Positions 26,739-36,064 of a DNA stretch of 64,000 nucleotides are shown piece after piece (within the stretch, counting starts at the first letter, position 1; the number at the start of each line of letters is the position of its first letter). Origin of the DNA: Vibrio echinoideorum (GTDB taxonomy: Bacteria; Pseudomonadota; Gammaproteobacteria; Enterobacterales; Vibrionaceae); assembly GCF_024347455.1 (NCBI RefSeq), contig NZ_AP025483.1, positions 1,302,001-1,366,000 of the forward strand. The letters run 5' to 3'. Position numbers and translations under genes: made by a program. The notes beneath the pieces were generated by a model that made no database searches, was not told the DNA's origin, and saw only the letters and a program-made list of their open reading frames with translations.

Positions 26739-28661
26739 ATGGTCGGTTCTTTGGGGCTGTTTAGTTTAGTGTTGGTTGCTGTACTCAGTAGCATTATTGG
26801 TGTGCATTCGTTTTACCAAATGCTAAATAAACGGGCGCAAAATCTAGGTTTAATCCGCAGTTTCTCTCTTTCAAGTGCGCTGTTCTCTCTCACTTCTGTC
26901 GCATTACTTGGCTATGCCTTTGTCAGTGACGACTTCTCTATTCTCTATGTCGCTGAACATTCCAATACACAGTTACCCTCATTTTTTAAGCTTGCGGCCG
27001 TATGGGCAGGACATGAAGGTTCCTTGTTGTTTTGGGTCCTGACGATCAGCGTCTGGTCTGGCGTTATTGCCTTGCAAAAACACTATTCGAATGAATACCA
27101 AAGCCGTGTGTTGTGGGTCATGAATGCGTTGCTCGCGATATTTGCGTGGTTTACGCTATTTGCTTCAAACCCATTTGAAATGAATTCAACACTGCCTCTT
27201 CAGGGGCGCGACCTTAATCCTATGTTGCAAGATGTGGGGTTGATTTTTCATCCACCTTTGCTTTATCTCGGTTATGTGGGCTTTTCTGTGGTTCTGGCAT
27301 TTGCTGTGGCCGCTTTGCTGGTTGATCCAATTGAGTTTGATTGGGTTGCTCATTGTCGCAGTTGGTGTTTAGTCGCTTGGATCTTTTTAACCGCAGGGAT
27401 CATTCTTGGCTCTTGGTGGGCGTATTACGAATTAGGTTGGGGCGGCTGGTGGTTCTGGGATCCTGTTGAGAATGCCAGCTTGTTGCCATGGCTTACTTCA
27501 ACAGCTTTACTGCACAGTCTAGGCGTTGCCAAGGGCAAGCAACAGCTTCTGAAGTGGTCTCTTAGCCTTGCTTTCATTACATTTTGCTTGAGTATCCTAG
27601 GCACCTTTATTGTTCGTTCTGGCGTACTAACGTCGGTGCATGCTTTTGCTGTCGACCCAACTAAAGGTATCGCACTGCTGCTTATATTAGTGCTGGTACT
27701 TGTTAGCTCATTTTCTCTGCTTATCGTCAGAGGTGAATCTTTTGAATCTAATCCGATTACCAGCTTCGCCAGCAAAAGCTTTTTGAGCCTAGTCGCGGTA
27801 CTCATCTTTGTACTGGCAACGGCCGTGGTTGTTTTCGGTACTTTCTATCCAATGGTATTTGAACTACTTGGACTGGGCAATATATCGGTCGGCGCGCCTT
27901 ACTTTAATTTGTTGATTGCACCTTTGGCTTTGCTTGCGTTAGGTGTAGTGGGCTTAGCTCCGTTGTTGAGTATTAAACCTCAAGCAACTAAAGGTATTAT
28001 TGCCTCGTTAGCTCTGGTGTCATTTTTGCTTGGGTACATTTGTTATTCTTGGCAAGTGGAACAGGTACAACTACAAGTGATGGCACTGCTGACTTGGGGG
28101 CTCGCATTCTGGGTGTTACTGTCGCATATTTACGGCTTAGTGGTTACCCGAAGTTCTAAGTTCCAACGCAAAGTATGGGTGATGACTTTTGCTCATGTCG
28201 GGGTTGCGGTACTCGCAGTAGGCGCTGCAATGAATAGCTATCACTCGTTTGAGCGCAGCTATAAACTAAGTCCTGGTACACAAGTAGAGTTCATGGATTG
28301 GACGCTTTCGCATCGTGATACTGAGCTTTATGTCGCCTCAAATTTTAGCGCTGAGAAGGCAATACTAAACTTAGATGTTGGTGAGAAAAGCTTTTCCATC
28401 GCGCCAGAAAGAAGACACTACCAAGTTCGTGTGATGAACATGAGTGAGCCTGCAATGAAGTGGTTCTGGCATGGCGATGTTTATATCACCATGGGAGAAA
28501 AAGTGGATTCTGCCGCTTATGCGTTCCGAGTTCAGTATAAAGCGTATGCTCGTTGGATTTGGTTTGGTGGGCTTTTCTCTATCTTGGGTGCCTTACTCTC
28601 ATTGATACTTCGTAGAAAGAAAACGGTTAAGGCTTCACAATATGCATTCCAGCGTTCGTAA
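26739..28661 (+). CDS. nrfE: Haem lyase subunit NrfE (CcmF family)
   Basis: A 640-residue multi-span membrane protein of the CcmF/NrfE family. The haem-handling WWD motif is visible as GWGGWWFWDPVENASLLPW (~residue 231). HEGSLLFW (~89) and HPPLLYLGYVGF (~171) carry conserved His ligands. It transfers haem to apocytochrome. Its setting among nrf genes indicates NrfE, dedicated to the CxxCK haem of NrfA. GAGGTGAT precedes the ATG. It overlaps the next gene by 20 bases. Confidence 0.92.
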   Translation: MVGSLGLFSLVLVAVLSSIIGVHSFYQMLNKRAQNLGLIRSFSLSSALFSLTSVALLGYAFVSDDFSILYVAEHSNTQLPSFFKLAAVWAGHEGSLLFWVLTISVWSGVIALQKHYSNEYQSRVLWVMNALLAIFAWFTLFASNPFEMNSTLPLQGRDLNPMLQDVGLIFHPPLLYLGYVGFSVVLAFAVAALLVDPIEFDWVAHCRSWCLVAWIFLTAGIILGSWWAYYELGWGGWWFWDPVENASLLPWLTSTALLHSLGVAKGKQQLLKWSLSLAFITFCLSILGTFIVRSGVLTSVHAFAVDPTKGIALLLILVLVLVSSFSLLIVRGESFESNPITSFASKSFLSLVAVLIFVLATAVVVFGTFYPMVFELLGLGNISVGAPYFNLLIAPLALLALGVVGLAPLLSIKPQATKGIIASLALVSFLLGYICYSWQVEQVQLQVMALLTWGLAFWVLLSHIYGLVVTRSSKFQRKVWVMTFAHVGVAVLAVGAAMNSYHSFERSYKLSPGTQVEFMDWTLSHRDTELYVASNFSAEKAILNLDVGEKSFSIAPERRHYQVRVMNMSEPAMKWFWHGDVYITMGEKVDSAAYAFRVQYKAYARWIWFGGLFSILGALLSLILRRKKTVKASQYAFQRS

Positions 28662-29199
28662 TAAACTCATCACTCTGTTTTCAATTGCTCTCGCTTTGGT
28701 CGTTGCATTTTCTTTTGCGCTCGACAGTAAGCAGCAATCGACCACCGTATCGAAACAGAAAAGAGCATTTCCTGAATTCATATCCTCTGAGCTAGTGGGT
28801 GATGAAAGAGACAGTCGTGATACGCAAGATCTTACGCTTGCTGATATCACTCAACACCCATACCAATTGGTTAACGTGTGGGCGTCTTGGTGTGGAATAT
28901 GTAAAACGGAACACGCTTTTTTGCTCAAACTTCAAAATAAGGGCATTCCCATTGTTGGGCTCAATTATCGAGATAACCCCGCAGCAGCGATAAAAGTGTT
29001 ATCGAATGATGGAAATCCGTACTCTAAAGTTATCAGTGATCCTCAAGGCGAATTGGCTTTAGAGTTGGGTGTAATAGGAACACCTGAAACATATTTAGTT
29101 GATGCAGATGGTCAAATCATTAAGAAACTATTGGGTGTGTTGAATGAATCTGTTTGGCAAGATGAACTGGCAAGGTACTTTAATGGTGCGAAGGGATGA
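28642..29199 (+). CDS. Thiol:disulfide oxidoreductase, DsbE/CcmG-like
   Basis: A 185-residue membrane-anchored thioredoxin-fold protein with one N-terminal helix (~9-27). The active site WASWCGICKTE (C84, C87) replaces the more usual CPTC/CEPC of CcmG. The cis-Pro loop GVIGTPETYLVD near residue 146 is kept. It should hold the apocytochrome cysteines reduced for haem attachment. It is coupled on both sides, overlapping nrfE by 20 bases and nrfF by 4. Confidence 0.9.
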   Translation: MHSSVRNKLITLFSIALALVVAFSFALDSKQQSTTVSKQKRAFPEFISSELVGDERDSRDTQDLTLADITQHPYQLVNVWASWCGICKTEHAFLLKLQNKGIPIVGLNYRDNPAAAIKVLSNDGNPYSKVISDPQGELALELGVIGTPETYLVDADGQIIKKLLGVLNESVWQDELARYFNGAKG

Positions 29200-29636
29200 T
29201 TAAACTTCTAGTACAAACCTTAATTACGTTATCTGTGGTTTTTTTTACCTGCTTTCCTACCATGGCGGAAGGGCTGTTTACCGCCAGTGACAAGGATAAG
29301 AGTATTCAAGTTGAGCTGTTTGAGTTTGAAAACCCACAACAGCAGCAGCGTGCAATTGCATTAGCCAAAACGTTGCGCTGCCCACAGTGTCAGAATCAAA
29401 ACCTGATCGAATCCAATTCACCCATAGCGAAAGACCTCCGTCTTGTGGTTTTTGATATGATTAAAAATGGGAAGAGCAACCGAGATATTACTCAATACAT
29501 GACGGAAAGGTTTGGTGAATTTGTACTGTATAAGCCGACAATGAGCGCTTCTAATGCACTACTTTGGTTTATACCAGGTGTTATTTTCCTGTTGTTTATA
29601 TATCTATCAATAAAAAGTGTTAGAAACAGCTCATAA
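29196..29636 (+). CDS. nrfF: NrfF / CcmH-type maturation protein
   Basis: A 146-residue protein with a signal peptide, the family motif LRCPQCQNQNLIESNS near residue 60, and a C-terminal membrane helix (~118-137). The Cys pair reduces or hands over apocytochrome thiols to the haem lyase. It starts ATGA-coupled to the DsbE-like gene. It is the last recognised gene of the nrf operon. Confidence 0.92.
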   Translation: MIKLLVQTLITLSVVFFTCFPTMAEGLFTASDKDKSIQVELFEFENPQQQQRAIALAKTLRCPQCQNQNLIESNSPIAKDLRLVVFDMIKNGKSNRDITQYMTERFGEFVLYKPTMSASNALLWFIPGVIFLLFIYLSIKSVRNSS

Positions 29637-29725
29637 AAATTATGTATTACTGTTTACCAATCGACCTGTATTTTGTAACATTAAAGGATTATAAAGGCTA
29701 AGCACTGTTATATAAGGATGTATCT

Positions 29726-29902
29726 GTGGACAACGTAATCTCAAATTTAAAGAAAGAGTTCCATACCCATGTCCAGTCTGACAAATGGGCAGAAAGATAC
29801 AGTGCCAAGTCGAGTGTTTCTACTCTGACTTCAGAAGAATTAACAGAGCTACAGAATGCTTGGGTTCAGCTTGTCATTTGGAAACAAACTCAAATAAGTT
29901 GA
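29726..29902 (+). CDS. Small hypothetical protein (58 residues)
   Basis: The frame starts at GTG 29726, preceded by AAGGATG, and ends in TGA at 29902 with a good terminator 45 bases later. The predicted product is soluble and helical (SNLKKEFHTHV..., LTSEELTELQNAWVQLVIWK), with three Trp in 58 residues and no membrane segment. Codon use looks like that of its neighbours. I do not recognise it. The terminator and ribosome site support a real gene. Confidence 0.5.
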   Translation: MDNVISNLKKEFHTHVQSDKWAERYSAKSSVSTLTSEELTELQNAWVQLVIWKQTQIS

Positions 29903-29947
29903 TCGTTCTGTAAAAAATGTAGTATTAGCCACAATTGATAAATTTAT

Positions 29948-29984
29948 AACCCCATATTGATCATCCCAATGTGGGGTTTTTTCT
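29948..29984 (+). terminator. Terminator before ribA
   Basis: A 12-base stem AACCCCATATTG / CAATGTGGGGTT (one wobble), followed by TTTTTT. Confidence 0.85.
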
Positions 29985-29998
29985 TGCTTCGGAAATTA

Positions 29999-30015
29999 TT
30001 GTTATAATATAACAA
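29999..30015. promoter_or_regulatory. Palindrome upstream of ribA
   Basis: TTGTTATA-A-TATAACAA is a perfect 17-base palindrome that embeds a -10-like TATAAT at 30003-30008. This suggests an operator over a promoter for ribA. The regulator is unknown. Confidence 0.5.
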
Positions 30016-30150
30016 TTTGTACGTGTTCGACCTTGAAAAAAATTGTTAACAGCCCCATAGTGTCTAATATTAGATAGTTCGCTACAAAATATTGCCTAGA
30101 CAAATAGAGTAGTGTTGTTAAATACATCGAATTTTCAAGTGAGTATAACT

Positions 30151-30747
30151 ATGGCGGAAGTGCGTGCCAGAATAGATTTCAAAGTAGGGGTTACAAGTAG
30201 CATTGATGCTGAACTTCTGTCTTTTCATGGATTGAAAACAGACAAAGAGCACGTTGCTGTCATATTCAAATCAGCAGACAAGACACAAGCCATACCTCTG
30301 GTGCGTATGCACTCTGAGTGTCTTACTGGTGATGTTTTCCATTCCTCCCGCTGTGACTGTGGCGAACAGCTAGACGAAACCATAAGAATTATGGGTGAAA
30401 CAGGTGGCGTGATTCTTTATCTACGTCAAGAAGGTCGTGGTATTGGTTTATACAATAAAATCGATGCGTATCGTCTTCAAAGTGAAGGTATGAACACCTA
30501 CGAAGCCAATAACCACTTAGGTTTTGGTGATGATTTGCGCGATTTCACTGAAGCGGCAGAGATGCTACGAGCTTTAGGTACGACTAAAATCCGTTTGGTG
30601 ACTAACAATCCTAAAAAAATCAATGAACTTAAATCTTTTGGTATTGAGATCGATGAAGTGGTGAATACTTCTGCTCATATTAAGGAGGGTAATGAAAGTT
30701 ACCTTAAAGCAAAAGTCTCACACGGTAAGCATAATCTGGATATCTGA
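30151..30747 (+). CDS. ribA: GTP cyclohydrolase II
   Basis: A 198-residue enzyme that opens GTP to start riboflavin synthesis. It contains the zinc-binding cysteines in [18 protein letters not shown] (residues ~55-72) and the catalytic RQEGRGIGL (~92). ATG 30151 ([12 protein letters not shown]) was chosen over 30112, as the N-terminus then fits Vibrio RibA and AAGTGAG lies just upstream. A symmetrical terminator follows, separating it from the iron operon. Confidence 0.96.
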   Translation: MAEVRARIDFKVGVTSSIDAELLSFHGLKTDKEHVAVIFKSADKTQAIPLVRMHSECLTGDVFHSSRCDCGEQLDETIRIMGETGGVILYLRQEGRGIGLYNKIDAYRLQSEGMNTYEANNHLGFGDDLRDFTEAAEMLRALGTTKIRLVTNNPKKINELKSFGIEIDEVVNTSAHIKEGNESYLKAKVSHGKHNLDI

Positions 30748-30787
30748 TTAGCCTCTTTTGTTGCGCCTAACACGAAAATGTTTAAAG

Positions 30788-30812
30788 ACCTCACATATGT
30801 GAGGTTTTTTTG
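30788..30812 (+). terminator. ribA terminator
   Basis: ACCTCACATATGTGAGGT is a perfect 18-base palindrome (seven-base stem with a four-base loop) followed by T7. Confidence 0.85.
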
Positions 30813-30857
30813 TATTTATCTTGCAATAAAATTGTAAGTTTGTATTATTCTCATCCG

Positions 30858-30884
30858 TAGTGCAAATGATAATGGTTTGCACTA
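30858..30884. promoter_or_regulatory. Fur box before imelysin operon
   Basis: The core GCAAATGATAATGGTTTGC (30862-30880) matches 13 of 19 Fur consensus bases. It sits inside a longer inverted repeat with perfect nine-base arms, TAGTGCAAA / TTTGCACTA. It lies 41 bases before the first gene of an iron-related operon. Confidence 0.75.
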
Positions 30885-30924
30885 TTACTACGAATAATAA
30901 TTTAAAGCTCAACAAGGATGCTTC

Positions 30925-32184
30925 ATGACCATTAAATCTTTAGTGACCAAAGCCGTAACTTCGTCACTCATTTTTGCCTCTGCTTCTTCTTTCGCAGCAG
31001 TAACTCAAGATCAAGTTGTAGAACATTATGCAGATATTGCTCATGCGGTGTTTGCAGATTCAGTAATTACAGCAAAAGCGTTGAACTCTTCTATTGATAC
31101 CTTCTTAGCTTCTCCTTCTGCTGGTAACTTCGAACAAGTAAAACAAGCTTGGCTTGAATCTCGTGTACCTTACCAACAGTCTGAAGTGTTCCGTTTTGGT
31201 AACGTCGTTGTTGATGATTGGGAAGGTCAATTAAACGCATGGCCACTTGATGAAGGCCTTATCGATTACGTATCTTCTGATTACCAATATGAGCTTGGTA
31301 ACGAAGGCGCTAGCGCAAACATCGTTGCGAACAAAACGTTCCAAATTGGTCAGACTACAGTCGACGCAACCAACATCACACCTGAGCTAATCGCAGATCT
31401 TAATGAAATTGGCGGTTCTGAAGCAAACGTAGCGTCTGGCTACCACGCGATTGAATTCCTACTTTGGGGCCAAGATTTAAACGGCACAAACAGCGGTGCA
31501 GGTGAGCGTGCTTACACTGACTTCGTTGTTGGTGCTGAGTGTACTAATGGCAACTGTGACCGTCGTGGCGCATACCTAAAAGCATCAGCTGAACTACTTA
31601 TCCAAGATCTAGAATGGATGGAAAAACAGTGGGCTGAAGGCGAGAAAGGCAACTACCGTCAAGAGCTTCTTTCTGAATCTAGCGACAACGGCCTACGTAA
31701 AATGCTGTTCGGCATGGGTTCACTGTCTCTAGGTGAACTAGCGGGTGAGCGTATGAAGGTTGCACTAGAAGCAAACTCTACTGAAGATGAGCACGACTGT
31801 TTCTCTGATAACACGCACAACTCTCATTACTACAACGAGCAAGGTATCTACAACGTATACACTGGCTTGTACAAGCGTGAAGATGGTTCTTTACTTTCAG
31901 GTCCTAGCCTGTTTGACCTAGTTGAGCAAAAAGACGAGCAAGCTGCGAAAGAGATTCAAAAGCAGTTTGACCTAGCACGTGCACAAGTGGGTGAGCTAGT
32001 AACGTCTGCTGAGAAAAACAACCAACATTTCGATCAGCTAATTGCTGCTGACAATGCTGCGGGTAACGCACTAGTAAACAAAACAATTGTTGCGCTAGTG
32101 TCTCAAACCGCTGCTATCGAACGCGCTGCTGGTGTGATTGGCGTTGATAGCCTAAACCCAGACACAGCGGATCACGAGTTCTAA
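30925..32184 (+). CDS. Imelysin-family iron-regulated protein (IrpA-like)
   Basis: A 419-residue periplasmic protein with a signal peptide (SLIFASASSFAA). It has the imelysin fold with the GxHxxE motif as SGYHAIEFLLWGQ near residue 171. Other conserved parts are KQAWLESRVPYQQSEVFRFG (~73) and NDNTHNSHYYN-like metal-rich loops. Family members bind iron at the cell surface or in the periplasm; proteolytic activity is doubtful. The Fur box and AAGGA ribosome site mark it as first gene of the operon. V. cholerae has an equivalent gene next to ribA. Confidence 0.92.
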   Translation: MTIKSLVTKAVTSSLIFASASSFAAVTQDQVVEHYADIAHAVFADSVITAKALNSSIDTFLASPSAGNFEQVKQAWLESRVPYQQSEVFRFGNVVVDDWEGQLNAWPLDEGLIDYVSSDYQYELGNEGASANIVANKTFQIGQTTVDATNITPELIADLNEIGGSEANVASGYHAIEFLLWGQDLNGTNSGAGERAYTDFVVGAECTNGNCDRRGAYLKASAELLIQDLEWMEKQWAEGEKGNYRQELLSESSDNGLRKMLFGMGSLSLGELAGERMKVALEANSTEDEHDCFSDNTHNSHYYNEQGIYNVYTGLYKREDGSLLSGPSLFDLVEQKDEQAAKEIQKQFDLARAQVGELVTSAEKNNQHFDQLIAADNAAGNALVNKTIVALVSQTAAIERAAGVIGVDSLNPDTADHEF

Positions 32185-32296
32185 GAACCTGAGTCCAAAA
32201 CTATTGTAAGGGCTCTTATTGAGCCCTTAATTGTTTGTTACTCAAGAAAGTTACACCCACATAAAAACTAAAATCAAAAACACAGCAAGGCAATGT

Positions 32297-33685
32297 ATGA
32301 AGTCGTATCTATCAGCCTCACTATTAACCGCACTGTTTTTCTTATCCCCGTTACATGCCCATGAAACCTACTCTGGTGGTAAAACAACGGTGAAGAAAGA
32401 GGGAGCGAATGCTTTTTCTCTTCCTGCAGCCAACCTACCAATGAGCAAACGCTTGGATTTCAGCGTAGGTAACAGCTTCTTTAGAAACCCTTGGGTTCCT
32501 GCGCCATCATCAACCGATGCACGTGATGGATTGGGCCCATTGTTCAACACCAACGGTTGTCAAAACTGTCACATCAAAGATGGTCGTGGCCACGCGCCAG
32601 AAAAAGGCGATGAGAACGCGGTATCCATGTTGGTTCGCTTGAGTATTCCTGCTGAAACACCAGAACAGAGACAAGCCTTTATTCGCGATGGTGGCATTCC
32701 AGAACCGACTTACGGCGGACAGCTACAAGATTTCGCGCTTCAAGGTATTAAACCAGAGGGTAAAGTGAACATCAGTTACACCGATGTTCCTGTTGAATTC
32801 AAAGATGGTACGGTCGTTACTCTGCGTAAACCTACTTTAAAGATTACTGAACTTGCTTTCAGCGAGATGCATCCTAAAACTGAATTTTCTGCTCGAGTTG
32901 CGCCTCCAATGATTGGGCTTGGCCTACTCGAGAGCATTCCGAAAGAAACCATTCTTGGATTTGCTGAGCAGCAACTAGCTGACAAGCAAGGCGTGTCGGG
33001 TAAAGCCAACTACGTACTCGATGTTCAAACTAATGACATGACGTTAGGTCGTTTCGGTTGGAAAGCAGGACAGCCTAATTTAATGCAGCAAAATGCTGCA
33101 GCGTTTAATGGTGACTTAGGTTTAACGAGTCGTCTATTTCCAAATGAAAATTGCACATCAGCACAATCAACGTGTGATGACTTCCCGAATGGTGGTGCTC
33201 CAGAAGTTAGCGACAATATCCTAGATTTTGTTGAGTTTTACTCACAGCACTTGGCAGTACCGATTCGCCGTGATGTTAAAAACACAACTGTCATTAAAGG
33301 TAAAACACTGTTTAAAGACATTGGTTGCCAAAGTTGTCACCAAGCTGAAATTCGTACCGGAGAGCGTGAAGGTTTACCTGCTCTGTCGAAGCAGTTAATC
33401 AGCCCGTACACCGATATGCTATTACATGATATGGGGGAAGGTTTAGCCGATAATCGCCCTGAGTATCTTGCAAATGGTCAAGAGTGGCGCACAACACCAT
33501 TGTGGGGACTCGGTTATACCAAAGAAGTAAACGGTCACACGTTCTTACTTCATGATGGCCGAGCAAGAAACGTAATGGAAGCTGTGCTTTGGCATGGCGG
33601 TGAAGCAGAAATGGCGAAGCAAAACGTCTTAGCTCTTAGTAGCAGCGAGCGTGAAGCGCTATTGGCGTTCTTAAACTCGTTATAG
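32297..33685 (+). CDS. Di-haem oxidoreductase (putative thiol oxidoreductase)
   Basis: A 462-residue exported cytochrome of the DHOR family, with a signal peptide and two c-type haem sites (CQNCHIKDGRG ~residue 93 and CQSCHQAE ~residue 348). Members accompany imelysins in iron loci and probably change the iron redox state or a protein partner. ATG 32297 was preferred to 32231 as it begins the signal peptide and follows AAGG. It lies 112 bases after the imelysin. Confidence 0.9.
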   Translation: MKSYLSASLLTALFFLSPLHAHETYSGGKTTVKKEGANAFSLPAANLPMSKRLDFSVGNSFFRNPWVPAPSSTDARDGLGPLFNTNGCQNCHIKDGRGHAPEKGDENAVSMLVRLSIPAETPEQRQAFIRDGGIPEPTYGGQLQDFALQGIKPEGKVNISYTDVPVEFKDGTVVTLRKPTLKITELAFSEMHPKTEFSARVAPPMIGLGLLESIPKETILGFAEQQLADKQGVSGKANYVLDVQTNDMTLGRFGWKAGQPNLMQQNAAAFNGDLGLTSRLFPNENCTSAQSTCDDFPNGGAPEVSDNILDFVEFYSQHLAVPIRRDVKNTTVIKGKTLFKDIGCQSCHQAEIRTGEREGLPALSKQLISPYTDMLLHDMGEGLADNRPEYLANGQEWRTTPLWGLGYTKEVNGHTFLLHDGRARNVMEAVLWHGGEAEMAKQNVLALSSSEREALLAFLNSL

Positions 33686-33843
33686 GCTGAGTTGAATTCA
33701 TTTTAGTTAACGGCTAGTTACTTAAGAAAGCCGCTATCAAACCACTTAGCACCGCTGAACTTGTAGGAATACGAGGCCAGCGGTCGTTTCGTATTTAATG
33801 AACTCATATAATTAAAAGAAAAATTAGGAAGTAAGGTAACAAC

Positions 33844-34905
33844 ATGACGCATAAATTTTTATTAATGCCTTTGTCGGTACTAATCATGGCAGGCTGCCAA
33901 TCATCGGGTGAGCAAACCGCTTCATCTGAGGTTAACGGTGTGTCTTATCAAGCGGACACGACCGACCACATCAGTCGCAGTGTCTACCAACAAGAGTTTG
34001 ATTCAGCCATCCTATTCGCCAAGCAAGCCAATGAGCTAGAAGTCTTGATGCAGGGTTACTGTCAAACTCACGACGTTGAGTTAGATGCGTTGAAAACTCA
34101 GTGGCAGCTCACCATGAACAGTTGGATGGCACTGCAAGGGCAAGAAAGAGGCCCAACAGCGGCGCTTGAAGAGAGCTGGAATGTTCAGTTCTGGCCAGAC
34201 AAAAAGAACACCACTGGTCTTAAAATGCGCCAGTTGACTCAGCAAGATAAAGTTTGGTCTCAAGTTGAAATTGCTCAACAGAGTGTGACAGTTCAAGGGC
34301 TAGGCGCATTGGAATGGTCGCTTTATGACGAGCAATCGCCACTGCTTCAAGACAAAGCGTTAGGTTGCCAATCGTCGCAAGCGATTACTGAAAACTTAGC
34401 GATTAAGTCGTCTTCGATTGCACAGGCATGGCAAGTTAACCCTTGGTTAGCGCTAGACGAGACTCGTTGGGAGTCTGAATACATCGCTTTATTGACCAAC
34501 CAACTTGATTACAGCATGAAAAAGCTGAGTCGTCCGATGGCGAAAATCGGTCATCCGCGTCCGTATTTTTCAGAATCATGGCGTGCACAAACCTCGATGA
34601 CTCAACTAAAAGCGAATGTAGCAGCACTTCAAAAGCTTTATCTGGCTGATGGCAATGGTCTTGATGGCTTGTTAAGAGAGAAGGGCCTAAATGACCTTGC
34701 TGGTCGCGTTGCTGACCAGTTCACGTTGACGCTAGATACATGGCCTACAGACTCAAGCTTGTTTGAGTTATTGCAGAGCAAAGAGGGCTACCGAGATGTG
34801 TTGACTCAATACAACAAACTAGAACGTTTGAAGTACCTCATTCATGAAGAAGTGGCGATAGAGCTTGGTGTCGTAATAGGATTTAATGCTACCGATGGTG
34901 ACTGA
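33844..34905 (+). CDS. Imelysin-family lipoprotein
   Basis: A 353-residue lipoprotein with lipobox LIMAGC (Cys18). The rest is an imelysin-type helical domain (for example WQLTMNSWMALQGQERGP near residue 80). The GxHxxE motif is replaced by GLGALEWSLYD (~155), so metal binding may differ from the first imelysin. It overlaps the DUF1513 gene by 20 bases. It is probably a second iron-binding component. Confidence 0.88.
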   Translation: MTHKFLLMPLSVLIMAGCQSSGEQTASSEVNGVSYQADTTDHISRSVYQQEFDSAILFAKQANELEVLMQGYCQTHDVELDALKTQWQLTMNSWMALQGQERGPTAALEESWNVQFWPDKKNTTGLKMRQLTQQDKVWSQVEIAQQSVTVQGLGALEWSLYDEQSPLLQDKALGCQSSQAITENLAIKSSSIAQAWQVNPWLALDETRWESEYIALLTNQLDYSMKKLSRPMAKIGHPRPYFSESWRAQTSMTQLKANVAALQKLYLADGNGLDGLLREKGLNDLAGRVADQFTLTLDTWPTDSSLFELLQSKEGYRDVLTQYNKLERLKYLIHEEVAIELGVVIGFNATDGD

Positions 34906-35983
34906 TACTACACGAAGAAGGTTACTCAAGGCTGCATTGGGTTGTGCAGCTGTTCCTGTACTTCCATTTGGCTGCGCTAGTCGCTCTGGTGCTGTGAGCT
35001 CATCTCGTGAGCCTCAATTAATCGGTTGTGCGCTGAATGGGCGAGGTCAATATTCAGCGGTTGTGGCTGACGAATATGGAACGCCATTGAGTCAACTGCC
35101 GATACCAGATCGTGGCCATGGCGTCGCGATTTGCCCAACCTCATCACATGCGGTGGTTTTTGCTCGTCGTCCTGGTGACTATTTTATGGTGTTTGACTAT
35201 AAAAACGGTCAGCAGATCAAAATGGTCGTGAAAGGTAACAACCGTCACTTCTATGGTCATGGCGTTTACTCATTAGATGGCAAGTTACTGTATGCCACTG
35301 AAGGGAAAACGGACAGCAGCCAAGGTGTGATTGGCGTTTACGATGTCGCGCAAGGCTATCGTAAGGTCGAAGAGTTCAGCGGTTTTGGTATTGGGCCTCA
35401 TGAAGTGATCATCATGCCGGATGGTAATCTCGCGATCGGCGTTGGTGGCGTTCATACTGATGGTAGAACACCGAAAAACTTGGATTCAATGCAACCGAGT
35501 TTAAGTTATGTTTCTCCTGAAGGTGTGTTACTTGATCAGGTTGAATTGTTGGATAAGAAGCTGAGCATTCGACACTTAGCCCATGATGGTGCTGAAACCG
35601 TGCTTTGTGGCCAGCAATATCGTGGTGAACCAGATGAGTATCCTTCGCTATTGGCGATGCATACTAAAGGCGGACAGTTTGAATCACTGAACGCAGAGCC
35701 AGAGCAATGGGCAAGGTTTAATCATTACATTGCGAGTATCGCAGCTTCTGATGACTGGATTATCGCTACTTCGCCAAGAGGGAATTGTTACGGTATTTGG
35801 TCTAAAGCGACTAAAGAGTTAGTGGAACTGTCTGCTTTATCAGATGCTTCTGGCGCAGTGTTGCTTGATGGGGAGTTTAGACTCAGCTCTGGAGCGGGTA
35901 GCGTAGTGAGCCAACGCAAGCCTTATGAAAAATCCAGTCAGCAATCATCCGTCCAGTGGGATAACCACTGGAGTGCAGTCTAA
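34886..35983 (+). CDS. DUF1513 beta-propeller protein
   Basis: A 365-residue protein with an N-terminal Tat-like signal (TTRRRLLKAALGCAAVPVLPFG), then a WD40-like propeller. DUF1513 members show repeated GHGV- and FxxRPGDY-type strands, here RGHGVAICP (~70) and FARRPGDYFMVFD (~89). The role is not established. The family nearly always sits with imelysin and DHOR genes, and here it is translationally overlapped with the lipoprotein, which points to the same iron system. AGGA lies close before the ATG; 34895 is an alternative start. Confidence 0.87.
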   Translation: MLPMVTDTTRRRLLKAALGCAAVPVLPFGCASRSGAVSSSREPQLIGCALNGRGQYSAVVADEYGTPLSQLPIPDRGHGVAICPTSSHAVVFARRPGDYFMVFDYKNGQQIKMVVKGNNRHFYGHGVYSLDGKLLYATEGKTDSSQGVIGVYDVAQGYRKVEEFSGFGIGPHEVIIMPDGNLAIGVGGVHTDGRTPKNLDSMQPSLSYVSPEGVLLDQVELLDKKLSIRHLAHDGAETVLCGQQYRGEPDEYPSLLAMHTKGGQFESLNAEPEQWARFNHYIASIAASDDWIIATSPRGNCYGIWSKATKELVELSALSDASGAVLLDGEFRLSSGAGSVVSQRKPYEKSSQQSSVQWDNHWSAV

Positions 35984-36064
35984 TGCATAAAACCCCTTAA
36001 AAAATAACATGCTTACTCCAATTTCTTTGCCATACTTATGAGATGATTGGTGATGGGGTTAAGC

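Noticed and set aside
33752..33783. Terminator after the di-haem oxidoreductase gene
   Set aside because: Only a six-base stem with a long loop and no T-run; the operon probably continues.
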